From: Pseudomonas putida
GTDB lineage: Bacteria > Pseudomonadota > Gammaproteobacteria > Pseudomonadales > Pseudomonadaceae
Length of the DNA: 64,000 nucleotides
NCBI RefSeq assembly: GCF_028682395.1
Contig: NZ_JANHLC010000001.1
Span: 1,054,001-1,118,000 of the forward strand
Direction of reading: 5' to 3'
The position numbers and the translations under genes are program-made. This document shows positions 1-10,934 of the stretch, in pieces. The notes under the pieces are model-generated. The model was not told the DNA's origin. It did not search any database and saw only the letters and a program-made list of their open reading frames with translations. Each line of letters begins with the position of its first letter. Position 1 is the stretch's first letter.

Positions 1-979
1 CGGCATTGTTGAGCAGATTGAGCAAGGCCTGGGTCAGGTCCGGTGGTGGCGCCAGCCGCGGCACCGGGCCCTGGCCCAGGCGCTGAAAGCGATAACTGAC
101 CTCCGGGCGCATCAGGTGCCAGCGGTTCAGCGCCTCGTCGAGCCAGGCAGTGACATCCTGCATCTCCACCGCCAACCGACGGTTGGCCTCGGCGGCGCGC
201 ACCAGTTGCTGCAAGGACTCCTTGCACAGCTTGACCTGGTCCTGCAGCACGCTCAGGTCGTCCTGCAACGCAGGGTCAGGGTGGTCCTGGCGCATTTCCT
301 TGAGCAGCACGCTCATGGTCGCCAGCGGCGTGCCCAACTCATGGGCGGCGCCGGCGGCCTGGGTCGCCACGGCCAGCAGTTGTTCATCGCGCAGGCCTTC
401 CTCGCGCCGAATCGCCCGCAACTCTTCCTGGCGCCTTAGCTCCTCGGCCATGCGCGCGGCAAAAAAAGTGATCACCGCCGCCGCCAGGGCAAAGCTCAGC
501 CACATCCCGTAGATCTGCATCTTCTCCCGAGCGATGGGATAGGTATCCAGCGGGTAGAACTGCGCCAGCAGCAAGGTATAGAGGGTCAGGGCGATCCCGG
601 ACAGAATCACCGAATAACGCCACGGCAGCGTGACCGCCGCAATGGTCAGCGGCACCAGGTAATAGGACACGAAGGGGTTGGTCGAACCACCGGAGAAATA
701 CAGCAGCGCGCTGTGGATAAACAGGTCGCACGCCAGCTGGACGGCGTACTCAAGCTCGGTGACCGGCCAGGAAGTCCGCAGGCGTACCGCAGTGAACGCA
801 CAAAGCAGGCCGGAGAACCCCAGGGTCACGGCCAGTTGCAGCCAGGGCAGCGGCAACAGGTCGAACAGGTAGGCGATCCCCACCGAACCGGCCTGGGCAG
901 CCAGCACCAGGGTGCGGATAAAAGTCAGGCGCCAGAGGTTCTGACGCGTGGCGGAAAGCAGTTGAACGGGGGCGAGCAT
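1..979 (-). CDS. roxS: Redox sensor histidine kinase, RegB/PrrB/RoxS type (partial, 3' end outside window)
   Basis: The first 326 codons are in the window and the C-terminal ATPase part is cut off at the edge. The N-terminal ~170 residues hold about six membrane segments. GGSTNPF at residues 97-103 is the quinone-binding heptapeptide of the RegB family. The H-box has His213 in AAHELGTPLA. Cys252 (LCKES) lies where RegB has its redox-active cysteine. The N-box (NLLNNA) begins exactly at the window edge. The ATG at 979 follows an AGGAG ribosome site. RegB-type kinases respond to the redox state of the respiratory chain and phosphorylate a RegA/RoxR regulator, which is expected just downstream, outside the window. 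The symbol rests on family motifs and remembered synteny with P. aeruginosa. Confidence 0.85.
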   Translation of the reverse strand, partial: MLAPVQLLSATRQNLWRLTFIRTLVLAAQAGSVGIAYLFDLLPLPWLQLAVTLGFSGLLCAFTAVRLRTSWPVTELEYAVQLACDLFIHSALLYFSGGSTNPFVSYYLVPLTIAAVTLPWRYSVILSGIALTLYTLLLAQFYPLDTYPIAREKMQIYGMWLSFALAAAVITFFAARMAEELRRQEELRAIRREEGLRDEQLLAVATQAAGAAHELGTPLATMSVLLKEMRQDHPDPALQDDLSVLQDQVKLCKESLQQLVRAAEANRRLAVEMQDVTAWLDEALNRWHLMRPEVSYRFQRLGQGPVPRLAPPPDLTQALLNLLNNA

Positions 980-1242
980 GAGCTCTCCTGATGAGCGCTG
1001 CAGGCGGATCGCCGGGAGTATAACCAAGCGATGCCCGGCACAGGCAAAACTGCGGCAAACAGCCACAGGTATTTTCCGCATTCGCCCACTTGCGCGATTG
1101 CCCATCTCGAGGGCTGTCCGCCAGGCGGGGCGACCACGGCACACAGATGTATTGAAGTTGTAATTGGGTGAACCCGACAACAGGCGCTAAAGTCTGATGG
1201 GTTCACGCAGGGTTGCCTGCGTATCGTCTTCAAGGAGCTTAC

Positions 1243-1953
1243 ATGCACATGTTTACCCGCAGCGCCGCCCTTCTCGTCCTGGGCAGTTCGACCCTGGCCA
1301 GCCTGCCGGCCCTGGCCGAGGACCTCCATTACAACCAGATCTCCCTGCGGGCCGAAGCCAGCCAGGAAGTCGCCCGCGACCTGATGATCGTCACCCTCTA
1401 CACCGAATCCCAGAACACCGACCCGGGCAAGCTCGCGGCCGAAATCACCACCACCATGAACAAGGCCCTGGGCCAGGCACGCCAGGTCAAGGCCGTGACC
1501 CTGCGCCAGGGGAGCCGCAACAGCTACCCGATCTATGATGACAAGAACCAGAAGATCACCGGCTGGCGCGAGCGCGCCGAACTGCGCCTGGAAAGCGCCG
1601 ACTTCGCCGTGCTGTCCAAGCTGACCGGCGAGTTGATGACTGACCTGAAGATGGCCGGCATGGATTTCGCGATCGCCACGCCCACCCGCAAGGCCAGTGA
1701 AGATGCCCTGCTCAAGGATGCCGTCGCCGCCTTCAAGGCCCGCGCGCAACTGGCCACCGAAGCCCTTGGCGGCAAGGGCTACAAGATCGTCAACCTGAAC
1801 CTCAACAGCAATGGTTATCCACAGCCCTACGCCCGTGGCGCCATGATGATGAAGGCCGCCGCCATGGATTCAGCGCCTGCGCCTGAGGTCGAAGCCGGCA
1901 CCAGCGAAGTCAGCCTGAGTGCCGACGGGGTGATTGAAGTCCTGATGCCGTAA
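1243..1953 (+). CDS. Periplasmic SIMPL (DUF541) domain protein
   Basis: A 236-residue protein with an N-terminal signal peptide ending near LPALAED (about residue 23), followed by one SIMPL domain. The start at 1243 is chosen because AAGGAG lies just upstream; an in-frame start 30 bases earlier has no ribosome site and would put extra residues before the signal peptide. SIMPL proteins are periplasmic or outer-membrane associated; the E. coli relative YggE is linked to oxidative-stress defence, but the biochemical role is unknown. It is transcribed away from the roxS-like gene, with a 263-base divergent region between them. A candidate sigma-70 promoter (TTGGGT, 18 bases, TAAAGT) lies at about 1166-1195. 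Confidence 0.8.
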   Translation: MHMFTRSAALLVLGSSTLASLPALAEDLHYNQISLRAEASQEVARDLMIVTLYTESQNTDPGKLAAEITTTMNKALGQARQVKAVTLRQGSRNSYPIYDDKNQKITGWRERAELRLESADFAVLSKLTGELMTDLKMAGMDFAIATPTRKASEDALLKDAVAAFKARAQLATEALGGKGYKIVNLNLNSNGYPQPYARGAMMMKAAAMDSAPAPEVEAGTSEVSLSADGVIEVLMP

Positions 1954-2186
1954 CCCCCGTGTCGCAAGCGGCATCCTGTGCCGGGCCAGCCCCAGACCTG
2001 CATGCCGCCTCGCCTCTCAACCCCTTTGCCGCCCCTTGCAACAAACAATGATTATCTCGGGGCAGATGGCATACGCTAATCTTACCTCGGCACAATGCCA
2101 GTACCGATATCCCGTCCCCGGGATTGGCGAGCGGGCTTGCACAGTCGTGCACACCTTCCAAATGACATAAAGATCATGAGGCCATC
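1954..2186. other. Intergenic region before the dpp operon
   Basis: A 233-base non-coding stretch between the SIMPL gene and dppA. It must carry the promoter of dppA. I see A/T-rich -10-like sequence around 2073-2082 but no clearly spaced -35 partner, so no site is called. Confidence 0.4.
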
Positions 2187-3812
2187 ATGTTTAAACACGC
2201 CGTCATTCCGCTTCTCGTTGGCGCCAGCCTGCTGAGCAGCGCACCACTCGCTCACGCGGCGACCAACCTGGTGTTCTGCTCCGAAGGGAGTCCGGCCGGC
2301 TTCGACCCCAGCCAATACACCACCGGAACCGATTTCGATGCCTCGGCGGAAACCGTTTTCAACCGCCTTAGCCAGTTCGAACGGGGCGGCACGGCGGTTG
2401 TCCCGGGCCTGGCAACCCAATGGGAAACGTCCGCGGATGGCCTGAGCTACACCTTTCACCTGCGCGAGGGCGTGAAGTTCCACACCACGGCGTACTTCAA
2501 GCCCACCCGTGATTTCAACGCCGATGACGTGCTGTTCACCTTCAATCGCATGCTCGACCGCGAGATGCCATTTCGCAAAGCCGCGCCCACTGAGTTCCCG
2601 TATTTCACCGACATGGGCATGGACACCAATATCGCCAAGGTCGAGAAACTCGACGAGCACACCGTCAGGTTCGTGCTCAACAACATCGATGCCGCCTTTA
2701 TCCAGAACATGGCCATGAGCTTCGCCTCGATCCAGTCCGCCGAATACGCCGACCAGTTGCTCAAGGCCGGCAAGCCCGCAGACCTCAACCGGAAGCCGAT
2801 CGGCACTGGCCCGTTCATCTTCAAGAGCTACCAGAAAGACTCGAATATCCGCTACACCGGCAACAAACAGTACTGGAAACCCGAGGATGTCAGGATCGAC
2901 AACCTGATCTTCGCCATCACCACCGATCCCTCGGTACGGATCCAGAAACTCAAGCGAAACGAGTGCCAGATCACCGTGTTTCCGCGCCCCGCCGACCTCA
3001 AGGCGCTGAGCGAGGACCCCAACCTGAAAATCCCGAGCCAGGCCGGGTTCAACCTGGGTTACATCGCCTATAACGTGATGGACAAGATCAAGGGCAGCGA
3101 CCAGCCCAACCCGCTGGTGGCGCTCAAGGTGCGCCAGGCCCTGGATATGTCGATCAACAAACAGCAGATCATCGACTCGGTCTACCAGGGGGCCGGACAA
3201 CTGGCCGTCAACGTCATGCCACCGACCCAATGGTCCTATGACACCACCATCAAGGACCCCGCCTACGACCCGGACAAAGCCAAGGCACTGCTGCAGGACG
3301 CCGGCCTCAAGCCCGGTACCGAAATCGCCCTGTGGGCCATGCCGGTACAGCGCCCCTACAACCCCAACGCTCGATTGATGGCCGAAATGCTCCAGGCGGA
3401 CTGGGCCAGGATCGGCATCAAGGCCAATATCGTCAGCTACGAATGGGGCGAGTACATGAAGCGCGCCAAGGCCGGTGAGAACCAGGCCATGATCATTGGC
3501 TGGAATGGTGACAATGGCGACCCGGACAACTGGCTGGGCACCCTGTTCAGCTGCGAAGCGGTCAACGGCAACAACTACTCCAAGTGGTGCGACCCGGCTT
3601 TCGACAAGCTGATCACGGCCGCCAAGGCCACCACCGATCAGGCCAAGCGCACCGAGCTGTACAAGCAGGCCCAACATATCGTCAAAGACCAGGTGGTCGT
3701 CACGCCGATTGCTCACTCCACGGTCTACCAACCCATGCGCAACAGCGTGCAGGACTTCAAGATCAGTCCCTTTGCCCTGAACGCGTTCTACGGCGTGGGC
3801 GTCAGTCAGTGA
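2187..3812 (+). CDS. dppA: Dipeptide ABC transporter periplasmic binding protein
   Basis: A 541-residue family-5 extracellular solute-binding protein. A signal peptide of about 24 residues ends at AHA|A. The mature part begins LVFCSEGSPAGFDP, typical of DppA, and carries the lobe signature around WETSADGLSYTFHLREGVKFH. In the periplasm it binds di- or short peptides, or in some family members heme or aminolevulinate, and delivers them to the DppBC channel. P. aeruginosa carries several dppA paralogues and the porin opdP at this locus; here there is a single binding protein. It is separated from dppB by 474 bases with a terminator-like hairpin. Substrate specificity cannot be read from sequence. 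Confidence 0.92.
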   Translation: MFKHAVIPLLVGASLLSSAPLAHAATNLVFCSEGSPAGFDPSQYTTGTDFDASAETVFNRLSQFERGGTAVVPGLATQWETSADGLSYTFHLREGVKFHTTAYFKPTRDFNADDVLFTFNRMLDREMPFRKAAPTEFPYFTDMGMDTNIAKVEKLDEHTVRFVLNNIDAAFIQNMAMSFASIQSAEYADQLLKAGKPADLNRKPIGTGPFIFKSYQKDSNIRYTGNKQYWKPEDVRIDNLIFAITTDPSVRIQKLKRNECQITVFPRPADLKALSEDPNLKIPSQAGFNLGYIAYNVMDKIKGSDQPNPLVALKVRQALDMSINKQQIIDSVYQGAGQLAVNVMPPTQWSYDTTIKDPAYDPDKAKALLQDAGLKPGTEIALWAMPVQRPYNPNARLMAEMLQADWARIGIKANIVSYEWGEYMKRAKAGENQAMIIGWNGDNGDPDNWLGTLFSCEAVNGNNYSKWCDPAFDKLITAAKATTDQAKRTELYKQAQHIVKDQVVVTPIAHSTVYQPMRNSVQDFKISPFALNAFYGVGVSQ

Positions 3813-3819
3813 TCCCGGT

Positions 3820-3848
3820 GGGCGGCGCCCCTGGGTGCCGCCCATTTT
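3820..3848 (+). terminator. Hairpin after dppA (possible attenuator)
   Basis: GGGCGGC at 3820-3826 pairs with GCCGCCC at 3837-3843, followed by ATTTTC. It sits 8 bases after the dppA stop and before dppBCDF in the same orientation. Such an arrangement commonly lets the binding protein be made in excess over the membrane components. The U-run is short, so it may act as partial terminator or 3'-end stabiliser. Confidence 0.5.
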
Positions 3849-4286
3849 CGGCGGATCTCGCAACGACGCCTTGTGTATTCCTGCAGAACTCTTTGGCTGA
3901 ACCGGCGACAATGGCACCCCAGGCAACCGGCCAGGCACGCTCTACAGTGGCGCTGCCATTGGCAGCAACCATGACGCCATTGGGCGGCCACGACGACGAC
4001 CGCCTGATCAAACAGGCCAAGCGCATTACCGGCCGCGAAGCGACTGAACCGCAGGAACGGACCGGGCTCTAAAACAGGCCCAGGTGCTTGTCCACCGGAA
4101 GCAGCCCTGGACAGCCTGGCCCCTTACCAAGCTGTTCACCGCGATACGCAACACCATGGAGGGCTCGCGAATCAGCCCCCAGCCACACCCAACTTCACCA
4201 CGACACGAGTGAAGTCGAACAGAAACGCCCGCCCTGGCCAGTTGCCAGGACGGGACGCCTAGCCGGCCGATGAGGAACCCCCGTAC
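3849..4286. other. Gene-free gap inside the dpp operon
   Basis: About 440 bases with no convincing coding region on either strand. A second imperfect hairpin, CCTGGC/GCCAGG, lies near 4232-4251, shortly before dppB. I compared short translations with OprD-type porins and family-5 binding proteins, which occupy this position in other pseudomonads, and saw no recognisable remnant. It may contain a secondary promoter for dppB. Confidence 0.45.
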
Positions 4287-5297
4287 ATGCTGAGTTTCAT
4301 TGCCCGCCGACTGGGGCTGCTGATCCCGACCTTTTTCGGCATCACCTTGCTGACGTTCGCCCTGATCCGCATGATTCCCGGCGATCCGGTCGAAGTCATG
4401 ATGGGCGAGCGCCGGCTCGACCCCGAAATGCATGCCCAGGCCATGGAGCGCCTGGGGCTGAACAAGCCGCTCTACGCCCAGTATTTCGTCTACATCGGCC
4501 AGCTGGCCCATGGCGATTTGGGAGAATCGCTGCGGACCCGAGAAAGTGTCTGGCACGAATTCACCACGTTGTTCCCCGCAACCTTGGAACTGGCCCTGGC
4601 GGCCTTGTTCCTCGCCGCGACGCTGGGCATCCTCGCCGGGGTCATCGCCGCCCTCAAGCGCGGCTCGCTGTTCGACCACGGGGTGATGGGGATCTCCCTG
4701 GCGGGCTACTCGATGCCGATCTTCTGGTGGGGCCTGATCCTGATCATGTTCTTCTCGGTGACGCTGGGCTGGACCCCGGTCTCGGGGCAAAACGACCTGC
4801 TCTACGATGTCGAGCGCACGACCGGCTTCATGCTGATCGACACCTGGCTCAGCGACGAGCCCGGCGCCCTGCTCGACTACCTGCATCACCTGATCCTGCC
4901 GGCGATTGTGCTGGGCACCATACCGCTGGCAGTGATCGCACGAATGACCCGCTCCTCCATGCTCGAAGTGCTGCGCGAGGACTATGTGCGCACCGCCCGG
5001 GCCAAAGGTTTATCGCCGGCGCGGGTGGTGTTTGTCCACGGCCTGCGCAATGCCCTGATTCCGGTCCTGACCGTGGTCGGCCTGCAGGTCGGCACACTGC
5101 TTGGCGGCGCGGTACTGACCGAGACCATCTTTTCCTGGCCGGGCATTGGCAAGTGGCTGATCGAAGCCATTGGCGCGCGCGATTACCCCGTGGTGCAGAA
5201 CGGTATCCTGCTGATCGCCTGCCTGGTGATACTGGTCAATTTCATGGTGGATATCCTCTACGGGCTCGCCAACCCACGTATCCGCCACCAGCGTTGA
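4287..5297 (+). CDS. dppB: Dipeptide ABC transporter permease, DppB
   Basis: A 336-residue BPD-type inner-membrane permease starting MLSFIARRLGLLIPTFFGIT, the standard DppB/OppB opening in which the first helix is followed by the IRMIPGDPV segment. Six membrane segments are expected. The EAA coupling loop that contacts the ATPases is at about residues 233-255 (YVRTARAKGLSPARVV). At 336 residues the length is normal. It forms the channel together with DppC, whose gene follows after 10 bases. Confidence 0.93.
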   Translation: MLSFIARRLGLLIPTFFGITLLTFALIRMIPGDPVEVMMGERRLDPEMHAQAMERLGLNKPLYAQYFVYIGQLAHGDLGESLRTRESVWHEFTTLFPATLELALAALFLAATLGILAGVIAALKRGSLFDHGVMGISLAGYSMPIFWWGLILIMFFSVTLGWTPVSGQNDLLYDVERTTGFMLIDTWLSDEPGALLDYLHHLILPAIVLGTIPLAVIARMTRSSMLEVLREDYVRTARAKGLSPARVVFVHGLRNALIPVLTVVGLQVGTLLGGAVLTETIFSWPGIGKWLIEAIGARDYPVVQNGILLIACLVILVNFMVDILYGLANPRIRHQR

Positions 5298-5307
5298 GAG
5301 CCTGCCC

Positions 5308-6219
5308 ATGAGTACGCCAACCTCCCCGACCGTGGTCGATCAAAGCCTGCTGTATCCCTCGCCCTACAAGGAGTTCTGGCAGGCCTTTGCCCGCAACAAG
5401 GGGGCCGTCGCGGGCCTGCTGTTCATGAGCCTGATTGTGTTCTGCGCGCTGTTTGCCCCCTGGATCGCTCCCCATGACCCGAGCGAACAGTATCGCGACT
5501 TCCTGCTGACCCCGCCCGCCTGGCTCGAAGGTGGCCAGTGGCGCTTTGTGCTGGGCACCGATGAACTGGGCCGCGACCTGCTATCGCGGCTGATCCAGGG
5601 CTCACGCCTGTCAATGTTGATCGGCCTGGCCTCGGTGGTGATGTCAATGCTGCCGGGCATCCTGCTCGGCCTGCTCGCCGGCTTCTTTCCCCGCCTGCTG
5701 GGGCCCGCCGTGATGCGCCTGATGGATATCATGCTCGCGCTGCCTTCCCTGCTGCTGGCCGTGGCGATTGTCGCCATCCTCGGCCCGGGCCTGATCAATA
5801 CGGTGATCGCCATTGCGATCGTCTCGCTGCCCGCCTATGTACGCCTCACCCGGGCCGCGGTCATGGGCGAACTGCATCGCGACTATGTCACCGCCGCCCG
5901 CCTGGCCGGGGCCAGCCTGCCGCGGCTGATGTTCATTACCGTACTGCCCAACTGTATGGCACCGCTGATCGTGCAGGCGACCCTGAGCTTTTCCTCGGCC
6001 ATTCTCGACGCTGCCGCCCTGGGCTTCCTCGGCCTGGGCGTACAACCGCCGACACCGGAATGGGGCACCATGCTGGCCTCGGCCCGCGACTACATCGAGC
6101 GGGCCTGGTGGGTCGTGAGCCTGCCGGGCCTGACCATCCTGCTCAGCGTGCTGGCAATCAACCTGATGGGCGACGGGCTGCGCGATGCGCTGGACCCCAA
6201 ACTCAAGAACGCCGCCTGA
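5308..6219 (+). CDS. dppC: Dipeptide ABC transporter permease, DppC
   Basis: A 303-residue permease. The cytoplasmic N-terminus ([20 protein letters not shown]) and the first helix are the OppC N-terminal module. The extracellular loop contains the [16 protein letters not shown] signature. The EAA loop is at about residues 190-210 ([17 protein letters not shown]). It pairs with DppB in the inner membrane. It is followed after 11 bases by the ATPase dppD. Length and motifs are ordinary. Confidence 0.93.
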   Translation: MSTPTSPTVVDQSLLYPSPYKEFWQAFARNKGAVAGLLFMSLIVFCALFAPWIAPHDPSEQYRDFLLTPPAWLEGGQWRFVLGTDELGRDLLSRLIQGSRLSMLIGLASVVMSMLPGILLGLLAGFFPRLLGPAVMRLMDIMLALPSLLLAVAIVAILGPGLINTVIAIAIVSLPAYVRLTRAAVMGELHRDYVTAARLAGASLPRLMFITVLPNCMAPLIVQATLSFSSAILDAAALGFLGLGVQPPTPEWGTMLASARDYIERAWWVVSLPGLTILLSVLAINLMGDGLRDALDPKLKNAA

Positions 6220-6230
6220 GGGAGTGCCCC

Positions 6231-7202
6231 ATGCCTTTGCTTGAAATCAACAACCTCAGCGTCCGGTTTGGCGACGCCAGCGCCGTTCCCGTGGTCGACG
6301 GCCTGAGCCTGAGCGTCGAGCGCGGTGAAGTCCTGGCGATTGTCGGCGAATCGGGTTCCGGCAAGTCGGTGACCATGATGGCGCTGATGGGCTTGATTGA
6401 TCCACCCGGCAAGGTTAGTGCCGACGCCCTGCGCTTCGATGGCCAGGACATGCTCAAGCTCAGCGGCCGCCAGCGCCGCAAGATTGTCGGCAAGGACCTG
6501 GCCATGGTCTTCCAGGACCCGATGACCGCACTCAACCCCAGCTACACCGTGGGTTTCCAGATTGAGGAGGTCCTGCGCCTGCACCTGAAGATGTCATCCC
6601 GGGCAGCGCGCCAGCGGGCCATCGAACTGCTGGAAAAGGTCGAAATTCCCGGCGCCGCCAGCCGCATCCATGCCTACCCCCATCAACTCTCGGGCGGGAT
6701 GAGCCAGCGCGTGGCAATCGCTATGGCCATTGCCGGCGAACCCAAGCTGCTGATCGCCGACGAACCGACCACAGCCCTGGATGTCACCATCCAGGCACAA
6801 ATCATGGATCTGCTGCTCAACCTGCAGAAAGAGCAGGACATGGGCCTGGTGCTGATTACCCACGACCTGGCCGTGGTGGCCGAAACCGCCCAGCGGGTCT
6901 GCGTGATGTATGCCGGGCAAGCGGTCGAGGTCGGCCAGGTGCCGGGGCTGTTCGATGCGCCTGCCCATCCGTACAGCGAAGCGTTGCTGGCGGCGATTCC
7001 GGAGCACAGCCTCGGCGCTGCGCGGCTGACCACCCTGCCCGGGATCGTCCCGGGGCGCTATGACCGGCCGCAAGGCTGTCTGCTATCACCGCGCTGCCCT
7101 TACGTACAGGAGGACTGTCGTCGACAACTACCGGCCCTGGAGGCCAGAGCCCGAAGCCTGGTCCGCTGCTTCCATCCGCTGAATCAGGAGATCGCGTCAT
7201 GA
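6231..7202 (+). CDS. dppD: Dipeptide ABC transporter ATP-binding protein, DppD
   Basis: A 323-residue cytoplasmic ATPase. Walker A is GESGSGKS at residues 39-46, the ABC signature is [12 protein letters not shown], and Walker B ends in [12 protein letters not shown]. The oligopeptide-transporter C-terminal extension carries the spaced cysteines ([14 protein letters not shown] and a later RCFHP) typical of DppD/OppD. The start at 6231 ([10 protein letters not shown]) follows a GGAGTG ribosome site; a longer in-frame reading from 6060 overlaps dppC and is not believed. The stop overlaps the dppF start (ATGA), indicating translational coupling. Confidence 0.93.
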   Translation: MPLLEINNLSVRFGDASAVPVVDGLSLSVERGEVLAIVGESGSGKSVTMMALMGLIDPPGKVSADALRFDGQDMLKLSGRQRRKIVGKDLAMVFQDPMTALNPSYTVGFQIEEVLRLHLKMSSRAARQRAIELLEKVEIPGAASRIHAYPHQLSGGMSQRVAIAMAIAGEPKLLIADEPTTALDVTIQAQIMDLLLNLQKEQDMGLVLITHDLAVVAETAQRVCVMYAGQAVEVGQVPGLFDAPAHPYSEALLAAIPEHSLGAARLTTLPGIVPGRYDRPQGCLLSPRCPYVQEDCRRQLPALEARARSLVRCFHPLNQEIAS

Positions 7203-8164
7203 CTGTTGTCCTCAGCGCACGCAACCTGACCCGTCACTATGAAGTCTCCCGCGGCCTGTTCAAGGGCAACGCCCTGGTGCGCGCGCTCAATGGGGTGTCC
7301 TTCGAGTTGGAGGCCGGCAAGACCCTCGCGGTGGTCGGCGAATCTGGTTGCGGCAAGTCCACGCTGGCCCGGGCGTTGACCCTGATCGAGGCGCCCACAT
7401 CGGGCTCGCTGCAGATCGCCGGCCAGGAGGTCGCCGGCGCCGACAAGGCCCAGCGCAAACAGCTGCGCAAAGATGTGCAGATGGTGTTCCAGAGCCCCTA
7501 TGCCTCGCTGAATCCACGGCAGAAGATCGGCGACCAGTTGGCCGAACCCTTGCTGATCAACACACAACTGAGCGCCAGCGAACGCCGGGAGAAGGTCCAG
7601 GCGATGATGCAACAGGTCGGCCTGCGTCCCGAACACTACCAGCGCTATCCCCATATGTTTTCCGGCGGCCAGCGCCAACGTATCGCCCTGGCCCGCGCCA
7701 TGATGCTGCAACCCAAGGTGCTTGTGGCGGACGAACCAACGTCGGCGCTGGACGTGTCGATCCAGGCCCAGGTCCTCAACCTGTTCATGGACCTGCAGCA
7801 GGAGTTCAACACCGCGTACGTGTTTATCTCCCACAACCTGGCGGTGGTCCGCCATGTCGCCGACCAGGTTCTGGTCATGTACCTGGGCAAACCGGTGGAA
7901 ATGGGCCCGAAGGCGGCACTCTACGAACGCCCGCTGCATCCCTATACCCGGGCCCTGCTGTCGGCTACACCGACCCTGCATCCAGACCCGCTCAAACCCA
8001 AGATCAAGATTGTCGGCGAGTTGCCCAACCCGCTGGACCCTCCCAGCGGCTGTGCCTTTCACCAGCGCTGCCCCTACGCCAACGAGCGCTGTCGCCAGGA
8101 AGAACCGGCCCTGCGCCTGCTCGACTCACGCCAGGTCGCCTGCCATTACGCAGGCACTCTCTAG
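7199..8164 (+). CDS. dppF: Dipeptide ABC transporter ATP-binding protein, DppF
   Basis: A 321-residue ATPase partner of DppD. Walker A is GESGCGKS at residues 47-54, the signature is [14 protein letters not shown], and Walker B is [12 protein letters not shown]. The C-terminal oligo/dipeptide domain has the cysteine pattern [14 protein letters not shown]. It overlaps dppD by four bases and is the last gene of the operon, ending just before a strong bidirectional terminator shared with prfC. Confidence 0.93.
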   Translation: MTVVLSARNLTRHYEVSRGLFKGNALVRALNGVSFELEAGKTLAVVGESGCGKSTLARALTLIEAPTSGSLQIAGQEVAGADKAQRKQLRKDVQMVFQSPYASLNPRQKIGDQLAEPLLINTQLSASERREKVQAMMQQVGLRPEHYQRYPHMFSGGQRQRIALARAMMLQPKVLVADEPTSALDVSIQAQVLNLFMDLQQEFNTAYVFISHNLAVVRHVADQVLVMYLGKPVEMGPKAALYERPLHPYTRALLSATPTLHPDPLKPKIKIVGELPNPLDPPSGCAFHQRCPYANERCRQEEPALRLLDSRQVACHYAGTL

Positions 8165-8189
8165 GCTCTAGGGGCCCGGCTGATCAGGC

Positions 8190-8224
8190 AAAAAAAAACC
8201 GCTGCACCCGGCAGCGGTTTTTTT
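8190..8224. terminator. Bidirectional terminator between dppF and prfC
   Basis: A-run, then CCGCTGC, a five-base loop (ACCCG), GCAGCGG, then a T-run of seven. The A and T runs make it work in both directions, serving the convergent dpp operon and prfC. Confidence 0.88.
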
Positions 8225-8237
8225 CAACAGCGTGATA

Positions 8238-9821
<1,584 letters not shown>

Positions 9822-10193
9822 GGGAAATCGCCTGGCGGTGATTCAAAAAAGGGCGGCGAGTATAGCCCAAACCGCGATTGACCGGCCACCGCCGCAATGG
9901 ACTGAGATGCCGCCGTTCGTAACAAACCGCCCCTTACCGGTAAGAGCTTTGGACGATGGCTAATTGCCGTATTTCATTGAACTTTTTGCAACCACGGGGC
10001 GTCCACTCCCCTGTTACGCCTTTTTGTCCGGGGCCGAAATTCAGCTTCCGACCCGTCTGGACTGCGCTTATGGCGGGTTTACCGAGCTGCTGGCCGGCTT
10101 GACCCGCTGCTTCTCGCGTCCCTGTTTTCGGCAGCCAGGAATGGCCGTGCCACACGAAAGCAGGCTCGCCGACTGAAATAAAGGAGTCCGCCT
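9822..10193. other. Divergent regulatory region, prfC / osmoprotectant transporter
   Basis: A 372-base stretch without a credible gene. It includes a perfect 12-base palindrome, CTTACCGGTAAG, at 9933-9944 and the ECF-type promoter listed separately. That leaves a 5' leader of roughly 170-180 bases before the transporter. A short reading frame at 9964-10176 has no ribosome site or recognisable product. Confidence 0.5.
9979..10006 (+). promoter_or_regulatory. Candidate ECF-sigma (AlgU/sigma-22 or SigX type) promoter
   Basis: GAACTT at 9979-9984, a 17-base spacer, then TCCAC at 10002-10006. The family consensus is GAACTT-N16/17-TCTGA-like. The -35 is a full match and the -10 partial. It points at the osmoprotectant ABC operon, which would fit envelope or osmotic-stress control by AlgU. 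Predicted from sequence only. Confidence 0.5.
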
Positions 10194-10910
10194 GTGGCTA
10201 TTCGCTATGGCAAAGGGCTGATAGGAGGCGCGACCGTGCTCGCGCTCCTGGCCCTGCTGATCCACTGGATCGGCATCAGCACGATCGAACGCTATCGCGA
10301 CGATCTAGGGTTTTATCTGCAAGCCCATCTGTATCTGGTACTGGTTTCAATGTTCGCGGCCCTGCTGGTCGGGATCCCGGCGGGCATCCTCCTCAGCCGT
10401 CCGCAGTGGGTCGGACGCGCCGAACGCTTCATGCAGGTCTTCAATATCGGCAACACCGTCCCGCCCCTGGCCGTCCTGGCCATCGCCCTGGGCATCCTCG
10501 GCATCGGCAGCGGTCCGGCCATCTTCGCCCTCTTCCTCGCCTCCCTCCTGCCCATCGTGCGCAACACCTACGAAGGCCTGAAAAACGTACAAGGCTCGCT
10601 CAAGGAAGCTGCCATCGGCATCGGCATGACCCCACGCCAGGTGCTGTGGCGGGTCGAGCTGCCCAATGCGGTGCCGATCATGGTCGGCGGCGTGCGCGTG
10701 GCCCTGGCCATCAATGTCGGGACCGCGCCACTGGCCTTCCTGATCGGCGCCAACAGTCTGGGCAGCCTGATTTTCCCCGGCATTGCCCTGAACAATCAGC
10801 CGCAACTGCTCCTGGGGGCTGCGAGCACCGCCCTGCTCGCACTGCTCCTGGACGGCCTGGTGACATTGGCCAGCCGCTTGTGGCTGGAACGCGGCCTGCG
10901 ACCTGCCTGA
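10194..10910 (+). CDS. Osmoprotectant (glycine betaine/choline-type) ABC permease 1
   Basis: A 238-residue BPD-type permease of the OpuC/YehW family. The GTG start at 10194 follows an AAAGGAG ribosome site. An N-terminal helix (GATVLALLALLIHWIGI) is followed by about five more segments. The EAA loop LKEAAIGIGMTPRQVLW is at about residues 138-154 and the next conserved motif is ELPNAVPIMVGGVRVA. It is the first gene of a four-gene operon ordered permease, binding protein, permease, ATPase. The operon resembles YehWXYZ and OpuC systems; the exact substrate (betaine, carnitine or choline) is not determined by sequence. Confidence 0.88.
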   Translation: MAIRYGKGLIGGATVLALLALLIHWIGISTIERYRDDLGFYLQAHLYLVLVSMFAALLVGIPAGILLSRPQWVGRAERFMQVFNIGNTVPPLAVLAIALGILGIGSGPAIFALFLASLLPIVRNTYEGLKNVQGSLKEAAIGIGMTPRQVLWRVELPNAVPIMVGGVRVALAINVGTAPLAFLIGANSLGSLIFPGIALNNQPQLLLGAASTALLALLLDGLVTLASRLWLERGLRPA

Positions 10911-10934
10911 GGTCGACCGAGTAAAGGAATTCTG

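Noticed and set aside
2082..3938. 618-codon minus-strand frame opposite dppA.
   Set aside because: High-GC shadow frame; dppA on the plus strand has signal peptide, family motifs and normal length.
3584..4072. Frame after dppA as a possible porin or second binding-protein remnant.
   Set aside because: It overlaps the end of dppA in another frame, has no ribosome site, and no stretch resembles OprD or family-5 proteins.
9964..10176. 70-codon frame in the leader of the osmoprotectant operon.
   Set aside because: No ribosome site, and the predicted promoter overlaps its start.
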